Shown: one piece after another, positions 34,304-41,688 of the stretch | Layout: the number at the start of each line of letters is the position of its first letter | Numbering within the stretch: the stretch's first letter is position 1 | DNA from: Thalassobaculaceae bacterium | Lineage (GTDB): Bacteria; Pseudomonadota; Alphaproteobacteria; Thalassobaculales; Thalassobaculaceae | NCBI GenBank assembly: GCA_029212785.1 | Contig: JARGOG010000004.1 | Location: 1-64,000, forward strand | Direction of reading: 5' to 3' | DNA: 64,000 nucleotides | The notes under the pieces: model-generated | The model's input: only the letters and a program-made list of their open reading frames with translations | What the model was told of the DNA's origin: nothing | The model's database searches: none | Position numbers and translations under genes: made by a program

Positions 34304-35671
34304 ATGGATGACGCGCGCACGCGTCCGCATTCTTCGGAGGATCACGCGGTCGAGGACTGGCGCCGGATCCTGGGCATTCTGGCCGACCGACGGTCATGCC
34401 GGGACTTCGATGGAACGCCGATGGATCGGGAGGTTCTGGCCGAGATCGTGCGCGACGGCATGCAGGCGCCGTCGTCGTGCAACCAGCAGCAATGGCACTT
34501 CATCATCATCGACGACCGCGACCTGCTGCAGCGGGCCCATGACATCTCCGGCGGCAATCACCATTTCGCCGAATGTTCGGCCCTCGTGTATCTCTGTTTT
34601 CAGAAGGGTTGGACCCACGGCAATTTCTCCGTCGTCCAGTCGGTCGCCGGCGCCTGCTATCACATGATCCTGAGCGCTCATCTGCGCGGTTACGACACGA
34701 TCTGGAATGCCGGGATCGGCGACAATCAGGCGCTGGCCGAGCTGTTCGGCGTGCCGCCGGTGTTCGAGATCATGGGCGCGCTGGCGATCGGTCGGGCGCG
34801 GCCGACGGCACCGGCCATGAAGGCGCCACGCCGCCCGTTCGACGAGGTGCATTCCTGGAACGGCTTCACCCGACCCGCGCACACCCTCTATCCGGTGAAG
34901 CCGGCCAAGGCCTATCCGTATTTCGAGATCAGCAACGCCGCCAACCCGTTCGCCGTATGGGATCCCCGCGGCTGGAGCTGGAAGTCGATGGGCGATTTCC
35001 GAGGCTATGCGGTCTGGGCGAAATCGCCGCTGGCCGGGGTCTACGTCTCGCGCCGCCAGGGCGAGGCGACGGCGGCCGAACTCGACCTGCTGCCGGAGAT
35101 GGGGCCGGGATCGACAGTGGTCGAGCTGATGCCCTGGGGCGGCACCTATAGCGCGGAGATCCGACGGCGGCTCGATCCCGGCGTGGAGCTGCGCCTGGCG
35201 GAGCTGTCGGAGAGCAATCTCTCCTTTGTGATGGAACGCCTGCACCGCGAGGGCTTCGCGATGGAGCGCACCAAGGGGGATGTGATCGCCGGTCCGGCGC
35301 TACCCTATGCGGATGCGAGCGTGGATGCGGTCGTGCTGCCTCAGGTGCTGGAGCAGATGCCCGAGGCGGAGGCGATGCTCGACGAGGTGCGGCGGGTTCT
35401 CAAGCCGGGTGGCAGCGCGGTGGTCAGCGTGCGCAATCTCGATTCCGAGTATGGCGACCATTGGAGCGAGGTGGAATCCCGGGGGTGTATCCCGAACCAG
35501 GGACCGTTCACGCCACTGTCGGCGGAGACCGTCAGGAAATGGCTCGCCGCCCGCTTCACACCCGATCTGGAGCAGGGCATCGGCACTGCGGTCAGCCACG
35601 ACGCCACCATCGTCATCGATGATGGGCGATATGGCTGCCGCCTCTATGCCGGGCGCTGGCACGCGGCCTGA
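34304..35671 (+). CDS. Nitroreductase - SAM methyltransferase fusion protein
   Basis: A 455-residue fusion. Residues about 20-175 are an FMN-dependent nitroreductase domain: ILADRRSCRDFDGTPMDREV near 25-44, MQAPSSCNQQQWHFIII near 53-69, and IMGALAIGRARPTAP near 159-173, the usual FMN and phosphate contacts. After a linker of about 60 residues, about 240-440 is a class I methyltransferase-like domain with a modified motif I, STVVELMPWGGTYSAEI near 269-285, and a DEVRRVLKPGGSAVVSVRNL stretch near 360-380. The motif I form resembles the ExxPGGGWYT subgroup of methyltransferases. Either dehydrogenation or dehalogenation coupled to methylation, or one active and one scaffold domain, is possible. 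The single frame shows no sign of an assembly join. The gene faces the TRAP operon over operator B. Confidence 0.8.
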   Translation: MDDARTRPHSSEDHAVEDWRRILGILADRRSCRDFDGTPMDREVLAEIVRDGMQAPSSCNQQQWHFIIIDDRDLLQRAHDISGGNHHFAECSALVYLCFQKGWTHGNFSVVQSVAGACYHMILSAHLRGYDTIWNAGIGDNQALAELFGVPPVFEIMGALAIGRARPTAPAMKAPRRPFDEVHSWNGFTRPAHTLYPVKPAKAYPYFEISNAANPFAVWDPRGWSWKSMGDFRGYAVWAKSPLAGVYVSRRQGEATAAELDLLPEMGPGSTVVELMPWGGTYSAEIRRRLDPGVELRLAELSESNLSFVMERLHREGFAMERTKGDVIAGPALPYADASVDAVVLPQVLEQMPEAEAMLDEVRRVLKPGGSAVVSVRNLDSEYGDHWSEVESRGCIPNQGPFTPLSAETVRKWLAARFTPDLEQGIGTAVSHDATIVIDDGRYGCRLYAGRWHAA

Positions 35672-35675
35672 CCGA

Positions 35676-37067
35676 TCAGGCCAGGGTGCGGGCCATGAAC
35701 CGGCCGGTACCCTCGCTGCCCTCGACCAGGGCACCGTCGCGCACCACGAAAGCCCCTCGGACCAGGGTGTGCAACACCCGGCAGGCCATTTCCCGGCCCT
35801 CCCAGACCGAATAGCCGGCATCCGACTGCAGACTAGACTTTTCGACAATCCATGGCGCCTTCATGTCGAGGATCGCGAAATCGGCATCCGCACCGGGTAC
35901 GATCCGGCCCTTGCGCGGCGCCAGACCCATGGCGTCGGCTGGCTTGGAAGTCACCATTTCGGCGAGTTGCTCCAAGGGGATGCCACGCTTGGCATGGCCT
36001 TCGGTGAAGAAGGCCGGCAGGAAGGCGTCCAGGCCCGGGAAGCCCGGCTGAGCTTTCCAGATGTTGCCGTCCTTGCTGGAGATCGGCCGGTGGATGTGGT
36101 CGGTGCCGACGGTGTCGATGTCGCCGCGCCGGATCCCCTCCCACAAGGCCTCCCGGTCGGCCGGATCGCGCAGTGGCGGGTTGACCTTGGCCACCGAGCC
36201 CCAGTCCGTCGTCGTGTCGTGGGTCAGGTAGTGGGTGCAGGTCTCGATCGTGAGCCTGGAGCCGGCCTTGCGCTGCTCGACCGCCGCCGCCAAGGCTTCG
36301 CCGGAGGAGGTGTGGACGGTGTAGACCCGGGCCCCGGTCACCCGGCCGAAATAGGCGGCCCGGCGGATCGCATCGGCCTCGACGAAGGGGGGGCGGGTGG
36401 CGTTCCAGCTCTCCAGGCCGTTCTTGCCGTCGGGGTCGCCGGCCATGACCCGGTCGCGCAGCACCCAGGCCGCCTCGATGTTCTCCGGGTGCGGGCACAG
36501 CATGCCGTCATGGGCGGCCAGGCTCTCCAGCAGGCGCAGCATGAAGCCATCATCGGTGCCGGGCAGTCCGAGGCGCTTCCCCTCGTCGCCGCGGATGTTC
36601 ATGAACAGTTTGGCGGTCGGCACGCCGAATTCGGCAATGTAGCGCGGCAGCTCGGCCAACTGGTCGTCGGTGGCGATCACGAAATGGAAGCCGAAATCGA
36701 TTCGGGCGCCGGCCTCGGTCACCGCTTTCAGTTCCTCGAACTGGGCGGCATAGGGATCCGGGCTCATCACGTAGGGGATGAAGGACGTGACACCGCCGAC
36801 CGCGGCGGCGGCGGTCTCCGTCGCCGCGTCGGACGGTATGCGGGGCTTGGAGATGTCGCTGCCATGGCCGAGATGCAGGTGAACGTCGCTGGCGCCGGGC
36901 AGCACCGTCAGGCCGCTCAACTGGATCGTCGAGTTCGCCTCGGGCCCGCTGCCGGGCTCGGTCACGGCGGCGATCCGGCCGCCGGCCACCAGCACATCGA
37001 CGTCGCGGAACCCCAGCCCCGGCAACAGGACCGATCCACCGGCCAATCTCAGATCCATCTTGGTCAT
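35676..37067 (-). CDS. Cyclic amidohydrolase, dihydropyrimidinase/hydantoinase/dihydroorotase-like
   Basis: A 463-residue amidohydrolase with a complete binuclear metal site: His63 and His65 (VHLHLG), Lys153 (PTAKLFMNIRG, the carboxylated lysine), His193 (CPHPEN), His252 (VYTVHTSS) and Asp323 (GTDHIHRP). Length, motif set and C-terminal KGRIVPGADADFAILD place it with dihydropyrimidinase, D-hydantoinase and allantoinase, which open cyclic ureides or imides. All ligands are present, so it should be active. The ATG at 37067 is preceded by GGAGACACGACG. It is divergent from the GntR gene and convergent with the nitroreductase fusion. With the PuuE-type proteins it gives the island two unrelated ring-opening folds. 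Confidence 0.87.
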   Translation of the reverse strand: MTKMDLRLAGGSVLLPGLGFRDVDVLVAGGRIAAVTEPGSGPEANSTIQLSGLTVLPGASDVHLHLGHGSDISKPRIPSDAATETAAAAVGGVTSFIPYVMSPDPYAAQFEELKAVTEAGARIDFGFHFVIATDDQLAELPRYIAEFGVPTAKLFMNIRGDEGKRLGLPGTDDGFMLRLLESLAAHDGMLCPHPENIEAAWVLRDRVMAGDPDGKNGLESWNATRPPFVEADAIRRAAYFGRVTGARVYTVHTSSGEALAAAVEQRKAGSRLTIETCTHYLTHDTTTDWGSVAKVNPPLRDPADREALWEGIRRGDIDTVGTDHIHRPISSKDGNIWKAQPGFPGLDAFLPAFFTEGHAKRGIPLEQLAEMVTSKPADAMGLAPRKGRIVPGADADFAILDMKAPWIVEKSSLQSDAGYSVWEGREMACRVLHTLVRGAFVVRDGALVEGSEGTGRFMARTLA

Positions 37068-37306
37068 CGTCGTGTCTCCGTCATGTGCTTATGTGCATCC
37101 GCCCGTGTGCGGCGGGGATTGTTTCTTGAATTGCCGAACCCGTGGTCACCCCAGCGGTGCCGTTCCGCCCCCCGGGATGCTGGCGCAAATTGTTGGCGAC
37201 AACGCCATAGGACGTGGCAATCTTACCCTCCAAAGGGAGACTGCAACGCAGGTGCGCGGGTAAATCGGCGCATTTGCGCGTAGAATGACAATCAAGCCGG
37301 GCGGGC

Positions 37307-37315
37307 TCAACTGTC
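37307..37315. promoter_or_regulatory. Half-operator in front of the GntR gene
   Basis: TCAACTGTC, the left half of the AACTGTCAACAGTT palindrome, lies 27 bases before the GntR GTG start in the 274-base gap shared with the divergent cyclic amidohydrolase. The right half is not conserved. It could allow weak autoregulation. Confidence 0.35.
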
Positions 37316-37341
37316 CGGCGACAGGCTGAGGAATCAAGGCT

Positions 37342-38028
37342 GTGGCCACGACCGACGCGATGCAACCGCTCACGTCCATGAACCTCTCGGCGCTTGCGTT
37401 CGAGCGGTTGGAACACGCGATCATGTCCGGCGAGCTGAAGCCGGGCGAGCGGCTGTCGGAGGTGACGCTGGCGCGGCGCTACGGCATCAGCCGCGGCCCG
37501 CTGCGCGAGGCGATCGGTCGCCTGGAGGGCCGCAACCTGGTCGAGCGTCAGGCCAATCAGGGCGCGCGCGTGGTTTCTCTCGATCAGTCCCAGATCCTCG
37601 ATCTCTTGGTGATCCGCGAAGGGTTGGAGGGGATGGCATGCCGTCTGGCGGCGACGCGGATGAAGCCGGCGGAGCTGAAGCGGTTGCAGCGCATGCTGGA
37701 CGACCATGCCGAGGACGAGCGGGTGAAGTCCGGCCAGGGGTATTTCCAGGGCGGTGGAGATCTCGATTTCCACTACCGGATCGTGCGGGCCAGCGGTAAC
37801 GACCGGCTGATCAAGATGCTGGACGAGGACCTGTACTCGCTGCTGCGTCTGTTCCGTCAGCGTCTGAGCACGGTGCCCGGCCGCCCGGCCCAGGCGCTGG
37901 AGGAGCACCGCGCGGTGCTGGCGGCGCTGGAGGCGCGCGATCCCGACGCGGCGGAAGCGGCGATGCGCACGCATATCCGCAACAGCCGGGCCAGCATCAA
38001 CCATCTGGTCACCACCGACGTCGCCTGA
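37342..38028 (+). CDS. GntR family transcriptional regulator (FadR/FCD subfamily)
   Basis: A 228-residue regulator with a GntR winged helix at about 16-78 (AFERLEHAIMSGELKPGERLSE, then ARRYGISRGPLREAIGRLEG) and an all-helical FCD effector domain at about 85-215, including the metal/ligand His-rich positions DLDFHYRIVRASGN and EEHRAVLAALEARD. FCD regulators usually sense carboxylic acids and bind short inverted repeats near -35 boxes. The GTG at 37342 has no strong ribosome-binding site. It lies in the centre of the island whose three divergent promoters share the TGTCAACAGTT core, and is the best candidate for the protein that binds it. Confidence 0.9.
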   Translation: MATTDAMQPLTSMNLSALAFERLEHAIMSGELKPGERLSEVTLARRYGISRGPLREAIGRLEGRNLVERQANQGARVVSLDQSQILDLLVIREGLEGMACRLAATRMKPAELKRLQRMLDDHAEDERVKSGQGYFQGGGDLDFHYRIVRASGNDRLIKMLDEDLYSLLRLFRQRLSTVPGRPAQALEEHRAVLAALEARDPDAAEAAMRTHIRNSRASINHLVTTDVA

Positions 38029-38038
38029 CGGTCGCCGT

Positions 38039-38368
38039 TCAGGCCGTCGGCACATCGTTGATCGGAATGTCGACGTCGAGCATCGGCGCGTGCTGTTGGC
38101 AGCCGTAGACGTCGGTATCGCCGAGATCGCCCGCCGGAATCGCCCGCGGGATCGTCGCTTTGAACGCCAGCCCCGCCGGATAGGGCGTGAACAGCACATC
38201 CTCCTCCGCGACGTCATACAGCCTGGCGATCAGCGCCGGGGTCAGCACCCCGGTCGCCGCCACTGCGTCGTAGGCGGCGCGGGTCTCGAACACCACGTCG
38301 ATGGTCAATTGGAACGGGCCGGCGTTCTTCGACTTGCAGACCTTGGCGATATCGCGGATCCGGGCCAT
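38039..38368 (-). CDS. DUF4387 protein (AtuA-associated small subunit)
   Basis: A 109-residue protein matching the small DUF4387 family, starting MARIRDIAKVCKSKNAGPF and containing YDVAEEDVLFTPYPAGLAFKATIPR. The family is almost always encoded next to AtuA/DUF1446 proteins and is probably their partner subunit. The ATG at 38368 shares a base with the stop of the AtuA-like gene (TGATG); a GTG three bases earlier is the alternative. Biochemical function is unknown. Confidence 0.82.
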   Translation of the reverse strand: MARIRDIAKVCKSKNAGPFQLTIDVVFETRAAYDAVAATGVLTPALIARLYDVAEEDVLFTPYPAGLAFKATIPRAIPAGDLGDTDVYGCQQHAPMLDVDIPINDVPTA

Positions 38369-39732
38369 CACAGGTCCTCGTAGGTGATCGGGAACGGCGC
38401 GAGCGGATCGTCGACCGCCATGGTTTGGAACACCGAGAACCGGTAGACGGGCCCCGCCTGGATGTCGGAGGGCGAATAGGGGAAGGCCATGTTGCCCTCG
38501 CGGCAGAGCCGACCCGGAAAATCCGTGTGCAGCATGCTGACCCGGGCGACCGACAGCACGGCGTCGGCGGTATCCTGGTCGTCGGCGATCGCCTCGACAA
38601 CGAAGCCGATCTCGTGCGGGGTGGCGTTGCGCAGCGGCTCGGCCGCGCCCATCACCCCATCCAGCCCGTAGCGCCGGACAATCAGCCGATAGTCGTCGCG
38701 CCCGACTCCGAGATTGCCGACCTTGGTGGCCGTCGCCTCGTGGATCGAGGCGAGGAATGCGTCCAGAGTCTCGATCAGCAGCGGGTCGCGGGTGCCGCAG
38801 ATGCTGATCGACCGGTAGCCGACCCGTTCCACGCCTTCCAGCTTCACCGTGTAGGGCGATGGCGACCAGGTCATACCGGAGACCCGCACCGCCCGGTCAG
38901 ATACGGCGTCGAAGCGGCAATCGGTGGTGTCCAGCACGCCGCCCGGCTCGACATGGATGCAGGGGCTCGGGTTCTCGTGCAGCGCGTGGTTGGCAACCGA
39001 GGAGGGGGTGCAGGCGCGCTCCGGCGCGGTCGGCTCCAAGGTCACGCCGTCATCGTCGACGGTGACATAGAGGCAGTCGTGCCCCTTGGGAATCGACGGG
39101 GTGGCGCCGCATTCCAGCATCTTGCCGGCATACCAGGCGGGAGCCGGCGACTTGCCGGCGCGGATCGCCATGGCGGCCCAGGGCGCGGGATCGCTGGAGC
39201 GGCCGGCCAGGATCACGTCGGCGCCACCGTCCAGGGCGGCGGCAAAGGGCTCCGGGCCCATCATCGCGACCACCCGTTCGGCGCGGTCGATGGCCTCCGT
39301 GCTGCAGTCCGGCCCGCCGGTGAGGCGCTTCATCCGGCCGTCGATGGTCGCCTGTTTCAGGGCCGTCTTGTCCTGTTCCGCGTCGATCGTGGCCAAGCGC
39401 AGGTGGAGTCCTTCCTCGCGGGCGATCTCCCGCACGATCTCGGCGGTGATCTCCAGGTGCGGGGTGCCGCCGGCGCCGCCGGCCGTGCCGATGACGACGG
39501 GTACGCCCTGTCGGCGGCCGGCCAGGACCATCAGGCGCAGGTCGCGCTTCATCGCGCGCCGGGAACTCAACGTCTTGCCGGAGCCGAGATAGAAAGGACC
39601 GGGATCGGTGCTGCCGCCATCGACGCCGATCATGTCGACGCCGCGCTCCTCACCGCGGGTGAGGGAGGATTCCGGGAACCCGTAGCCGAGAATGCCACTG
39701 GTCGATAACATGCGGTATTGGCCGCTGCTCAC
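38368..39732 (-). CDS. AtuA/DUF1446 family protein
   Basis: A 454-residue AtuA-type protein, named from acyclic terpene utilisation but widespread in branched-acid catabolic clusters. Landmarks are MIGVDGGSTDPGPFYLGSGKT near 33-53, VIGTAGGAGGTPHLEI near 80-95 and DVILAGRSSDPAPWAAMAIRAG near 170-191. Its reaction is not well defined; dehydratase, hydratase or CoA-linked roles have been suggested for relatives. The GTG at 39732 is chosen because GAGGAG lies about six bases upstream; the open frame continues to 39783 but without homology. It is coupled to DUF4387 downstream and divergent from the KKCGH lyase across operator C. Confidence 0.85.
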   Translation of the reverse strand: MSSGQYRMLSTSGILGYGFPESSLTRGEERGVDMIGVDGGSTDPGPFYLGSGKTLSSRRAMKRDLRLMVLAGRRQGVPVVIGTAGGAGGTPHLEITAEIVREIAREEGLHLRLATIDAEQDKTALKQATIDGRMKRLTGGPDCSTEAIDRAERVVAMMGPEPFAAALDGGADVILAGRSSDPAPWAAMAIRAGKSPAPAWYAGKMLECGATPSIPKGHDCLYVTVDDDGVTLEPTAPERACTPSSVANHALHENPSPCIHVEPGGVLDTTDCRFDAVSDRAVRVSGMTWSPSPYTVKLEGVERVGYRSISICGTRDPLLIETLDAFLASIHEATATKVGNLGVGRDDYRLIVRRYGLDGVMGAAEPLRNATPHEIGFVVEAIADDQDTADAVLSVARVSMLHTDFPGRLCREGNMAFPYSPSDIQAGPVYRFSVFQTMAVDDPLAPFPITYEDL

Positions 39733-39784
39733 GTTGGTCTCCTCCTCGCGTTTCTTATCCCGGATCATCTCCGCGGGCGTCAAT

Positions 39785-39825
39785 AACTGTCAACAGTTGA
39801 CGATATTATCCGGCGCCGCTGTAAT
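39785..39825 (+). promoter_or_regulatory. Operator site C overlapping a sigma-70-type promoter for the C-C lyase gene
   Basis: AACTGTCAACAGTTGAC (39785-39801) joins both palindrome forms seen at sites A and B. Its end overlaps a good rightward promoter, TTGACG (39797-39802), a 17-base spacer and TGTAAT (39820-39825), about 50 bases before the ATG at 39877. Binding here would block RNA polymerase, so repression relieved by an inducer is predicted. The opposite strand offers TTGACA for the AtuA gene. Confidence 0.72.
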
Positions 39826-39876
39826 CCCATCGGGCATCGTGTCCCCAAAGAGCAAGGACCGGGAGGTACCAAACCA

Positions 39877-40758
39877 ATGACGACGCTTGTTGATCGCCGA
39901 CGAGAATTCCGGGCGATGCTGGAGAAACGGCGTGCCGTTCTGGTCCCGGGGGCGGCGAACGCGCTGACCGCCCGGGTGATTGAGGACCAGGGTTTCGAGG
40001 CCTGTTACGTCACCGGAGCGGGGATTGCCAACACTCTGCTCGGCGTCCCGGACATCGGTCTGGTCACCATGAGCGAGATCCAGTCGACGGTGGCGGCGAT
40101 CGCCGAGATCAGCAGCCTGCCGCTGGTGGTCGATATGGATACCGGCTTCGGCAACGCGATCAACACTCACCGTACCGTGCGGGTACTGGAGCGGGCCGGG
40201 GCCTGCGCGGCCCAGATCGAGGACCAGGTCTTCCCGAAGAAATGCGGCCATTTCGACGGCAAGGGCGTGATTCCCGCGAAGGAGATGGCGGCCAAGGTGC
40301 GCGCCGCCGCCGAGGCGCGGGAGGACGAGAACTTCCTGATCATCGCCCGCACCGATGCCCGCGCCGTCGAAGGTATGGACGCGGCCATGGAGCGCGCGAA
40401 TCTGTACATCGAGGCCGGCGCCGACGTGACCTTCGTCGAGGCGCCGACCTCGGTCGAGGAGATGAAGCGGATCTGTACTGAGCTGCCGGTGCCGCAGGTG
40501 GCGAACCTGGTGGTCGGCGGGCGCACGCCGATGCTGCCCCAGGAGGAACTGGCGGCGCTCGGCTTCGCGATCGTGCTCTATGCCAACACGCCGCTGCAGG
40601 CCGCCATGCGGGCGATGAGCGAGGTGCTGGGCGCGCTCAAGCGCGACGGCAATCTCGACGCGGTCCAGGACCGGCTGGCCGACTTCGTCGAGCGTCAGCG
40701 CCTGGTGCACAAATCCACGTATGACGCCATGGAGAAGCACTATGCGGTCGATGAATAG
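39877..40758 (+). CDS. Isocitrate lyase/PEP mutase superfamily C-C lyase (2,3-dimethylmalate/methylisocitrate lyase-like)
   Basis: A 293-residue TIM-barrel protein of the ICL/PEPM superfamily. It has the Mg2+-binding DMDTGFGNA near 87-95, IEDQVFPKKCGHF near 115-127 with the catalytic Cys of the K-K-C-G-H lyase motif, and FLIIARTDAR near 152-161. The Cys motif marks a true C-C bond lyase, as in methylisocitrate lyase and 2,3-dimethylmalate lyase, which yield pyruvate or a fatty acid plus a second acid. The ATG at 39877 follows GGGAGG. It begins an operon with two PuuE-type hydrolases and an isochorismatase-fold amidase, and its promoter overlaps operator C. Cleavage of a branched malate-type end product is likely. 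Confidence 0.85.
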   Translation: MTTLVDRRREFRAMLEKRRAVLVPGAANALTARVIEDQGFEACYVTGAGIANTLLGVPDIGLVTMSEIQSTVAAIAEISSLPLVVDMDTGFGNAINTHRTVRVLERAGACAAQIEDQVFPKKCGHFDGKGVIPAKEMAAKVRAAAEAREDENFLIIARTDARAVEGMDAAMERANLYIEAGADVTFVEAPTSVEEMKRICTELPVPQVANLVVGGRTPMLPQEELAALGFAIVLYANTPLQAAMRAMSEVLGALKRDGNLDAVQDRLADFVERQRLVHKSTYDAMEKHYAVDE

Positions 40759-40770
40759 GAAGGTGTCTGA

Positions 40771-41688
40771 ATGAACTTCGCCCCTGAGGACCGCGCTCCA
40801 TATTCGGCGATCGCCGACCGTCCGCGCCTGACATGGCCGAACGGCGCGAAGGTCGCCGTCTGGGTGGTGCCGAATGTCGAGCATTACGAGTTCCTGCCGC
40901 GGCCGTCGCGGGTGCGTGATCCCTGGCCGCGCTCGCCCCATCCCGATGTGCTCGGCTACGGCGTGCGGGATTACGGCAACCGGGTCGGTCTGTGGCGGAT
41001 GATGGAGGTGATGGACGCCCACGGCGTGCGCGGCACCCTCTCGCTCAGCATGTCGAATTTCGTCCATTACCCGGAGATCTTCGAGGCGTGCGAGGCCCGC
41101 AAGTGGGCGATCATGTCCCACGGCATGTACAACACGCGCTACCACTGGGAATACTCCGAACAGGAGGAGCGAGACGCGATCCACGAGAGCATGGATCTGC
41201 ACACCAAACTTACCGGCCGCAAGCTCAAGGGCTGGTTCTCACCGGCGGCGTCCTGGACCTTCAACACGCCGGACCTCGTGGCCGAGGCGGGGATCACCTA
41301 CTACTGCGACTGGTATCACGACGATCAGCCGTTCCCGATGCGCACCCGCTCGGGCAAGACGCTGGTCACCGTTCCCTACACGATGGAGCTGAACGACGCG
41401 GTGCTGTACCGCCACCAGTTCGAGGCGCAGGACTTCGCCAACTGGACCTGCGACGCGTTCGACACCCTGTATCGCGAGGGGGAGCAGCAGCCGCGGGTGC
41501 TGTGTCTGGCCCTTCACCCCTACATCTTCGGCCATCCGCACCGGATCAAACATCTGGAGCGCACGCTCGCCTATATCTGCGGTCACGACGACGTCTGGGT
41601 TACCACCGGCGAGGAGATCGCCGACTGGTACATCGCCAACCATCTCGACGCGATGAAGGCCCATCTCGGCTGGGAGGACGCGCAATGA
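40771..41688 (+). CDS. Polysaccharide-deacetylase-fold hydrolase, PuuE/cyclic-imidase type (copy 2)
   Basis: A 305-residue PuuE-type protein, clearly paralogous to the one at 26451. It retains the active-site landmarks: VEHYEF near 36-41, DYGNRVGLWRMMEVMD near 67-82, His117 in WAIMSHGMYNTR, CDWYHDDQPFPMRT near 180, PYTMELND near 203, and LALHPYIFGHPHRI near 245. It should be the catalytic member of the tandem pair with the following gene. The ATG at 40771 follows GGAAGGTG; its stop overlaps the next ATG as ATGA. Opening of a cyclic imide or ureide is inferred from PuuE allantoinase and reported imidases of this fold. Confidence 0.83.
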   Translation: MNFAPEDRAPYSAIADRPRLTWPNGAKVAVWVVPNVEHYEFLPRPSRVRDPWPRSPHPDVLGYGVRDYGNRVGLWRMMEVMDAHGVRGTLSLSMSNFVHYPEIFEACEARKWAIMSHGMYNTRYHWEYSEQEERDAIHESMDLHTKLTGRKLKGWFSPAASWTFNTPDLVAEAGITYYCDWYHDDQPFPMRTRSGKTLVTVPYTMELNDAVLYRHQFEAQDFANWTCDAFDTLYREGEQQPRVLCLALHPYIFGHPHRIKHLERTLAYICGHDDVWVTTGEEIADWYIANHLDAMKAHLGWEDAQ

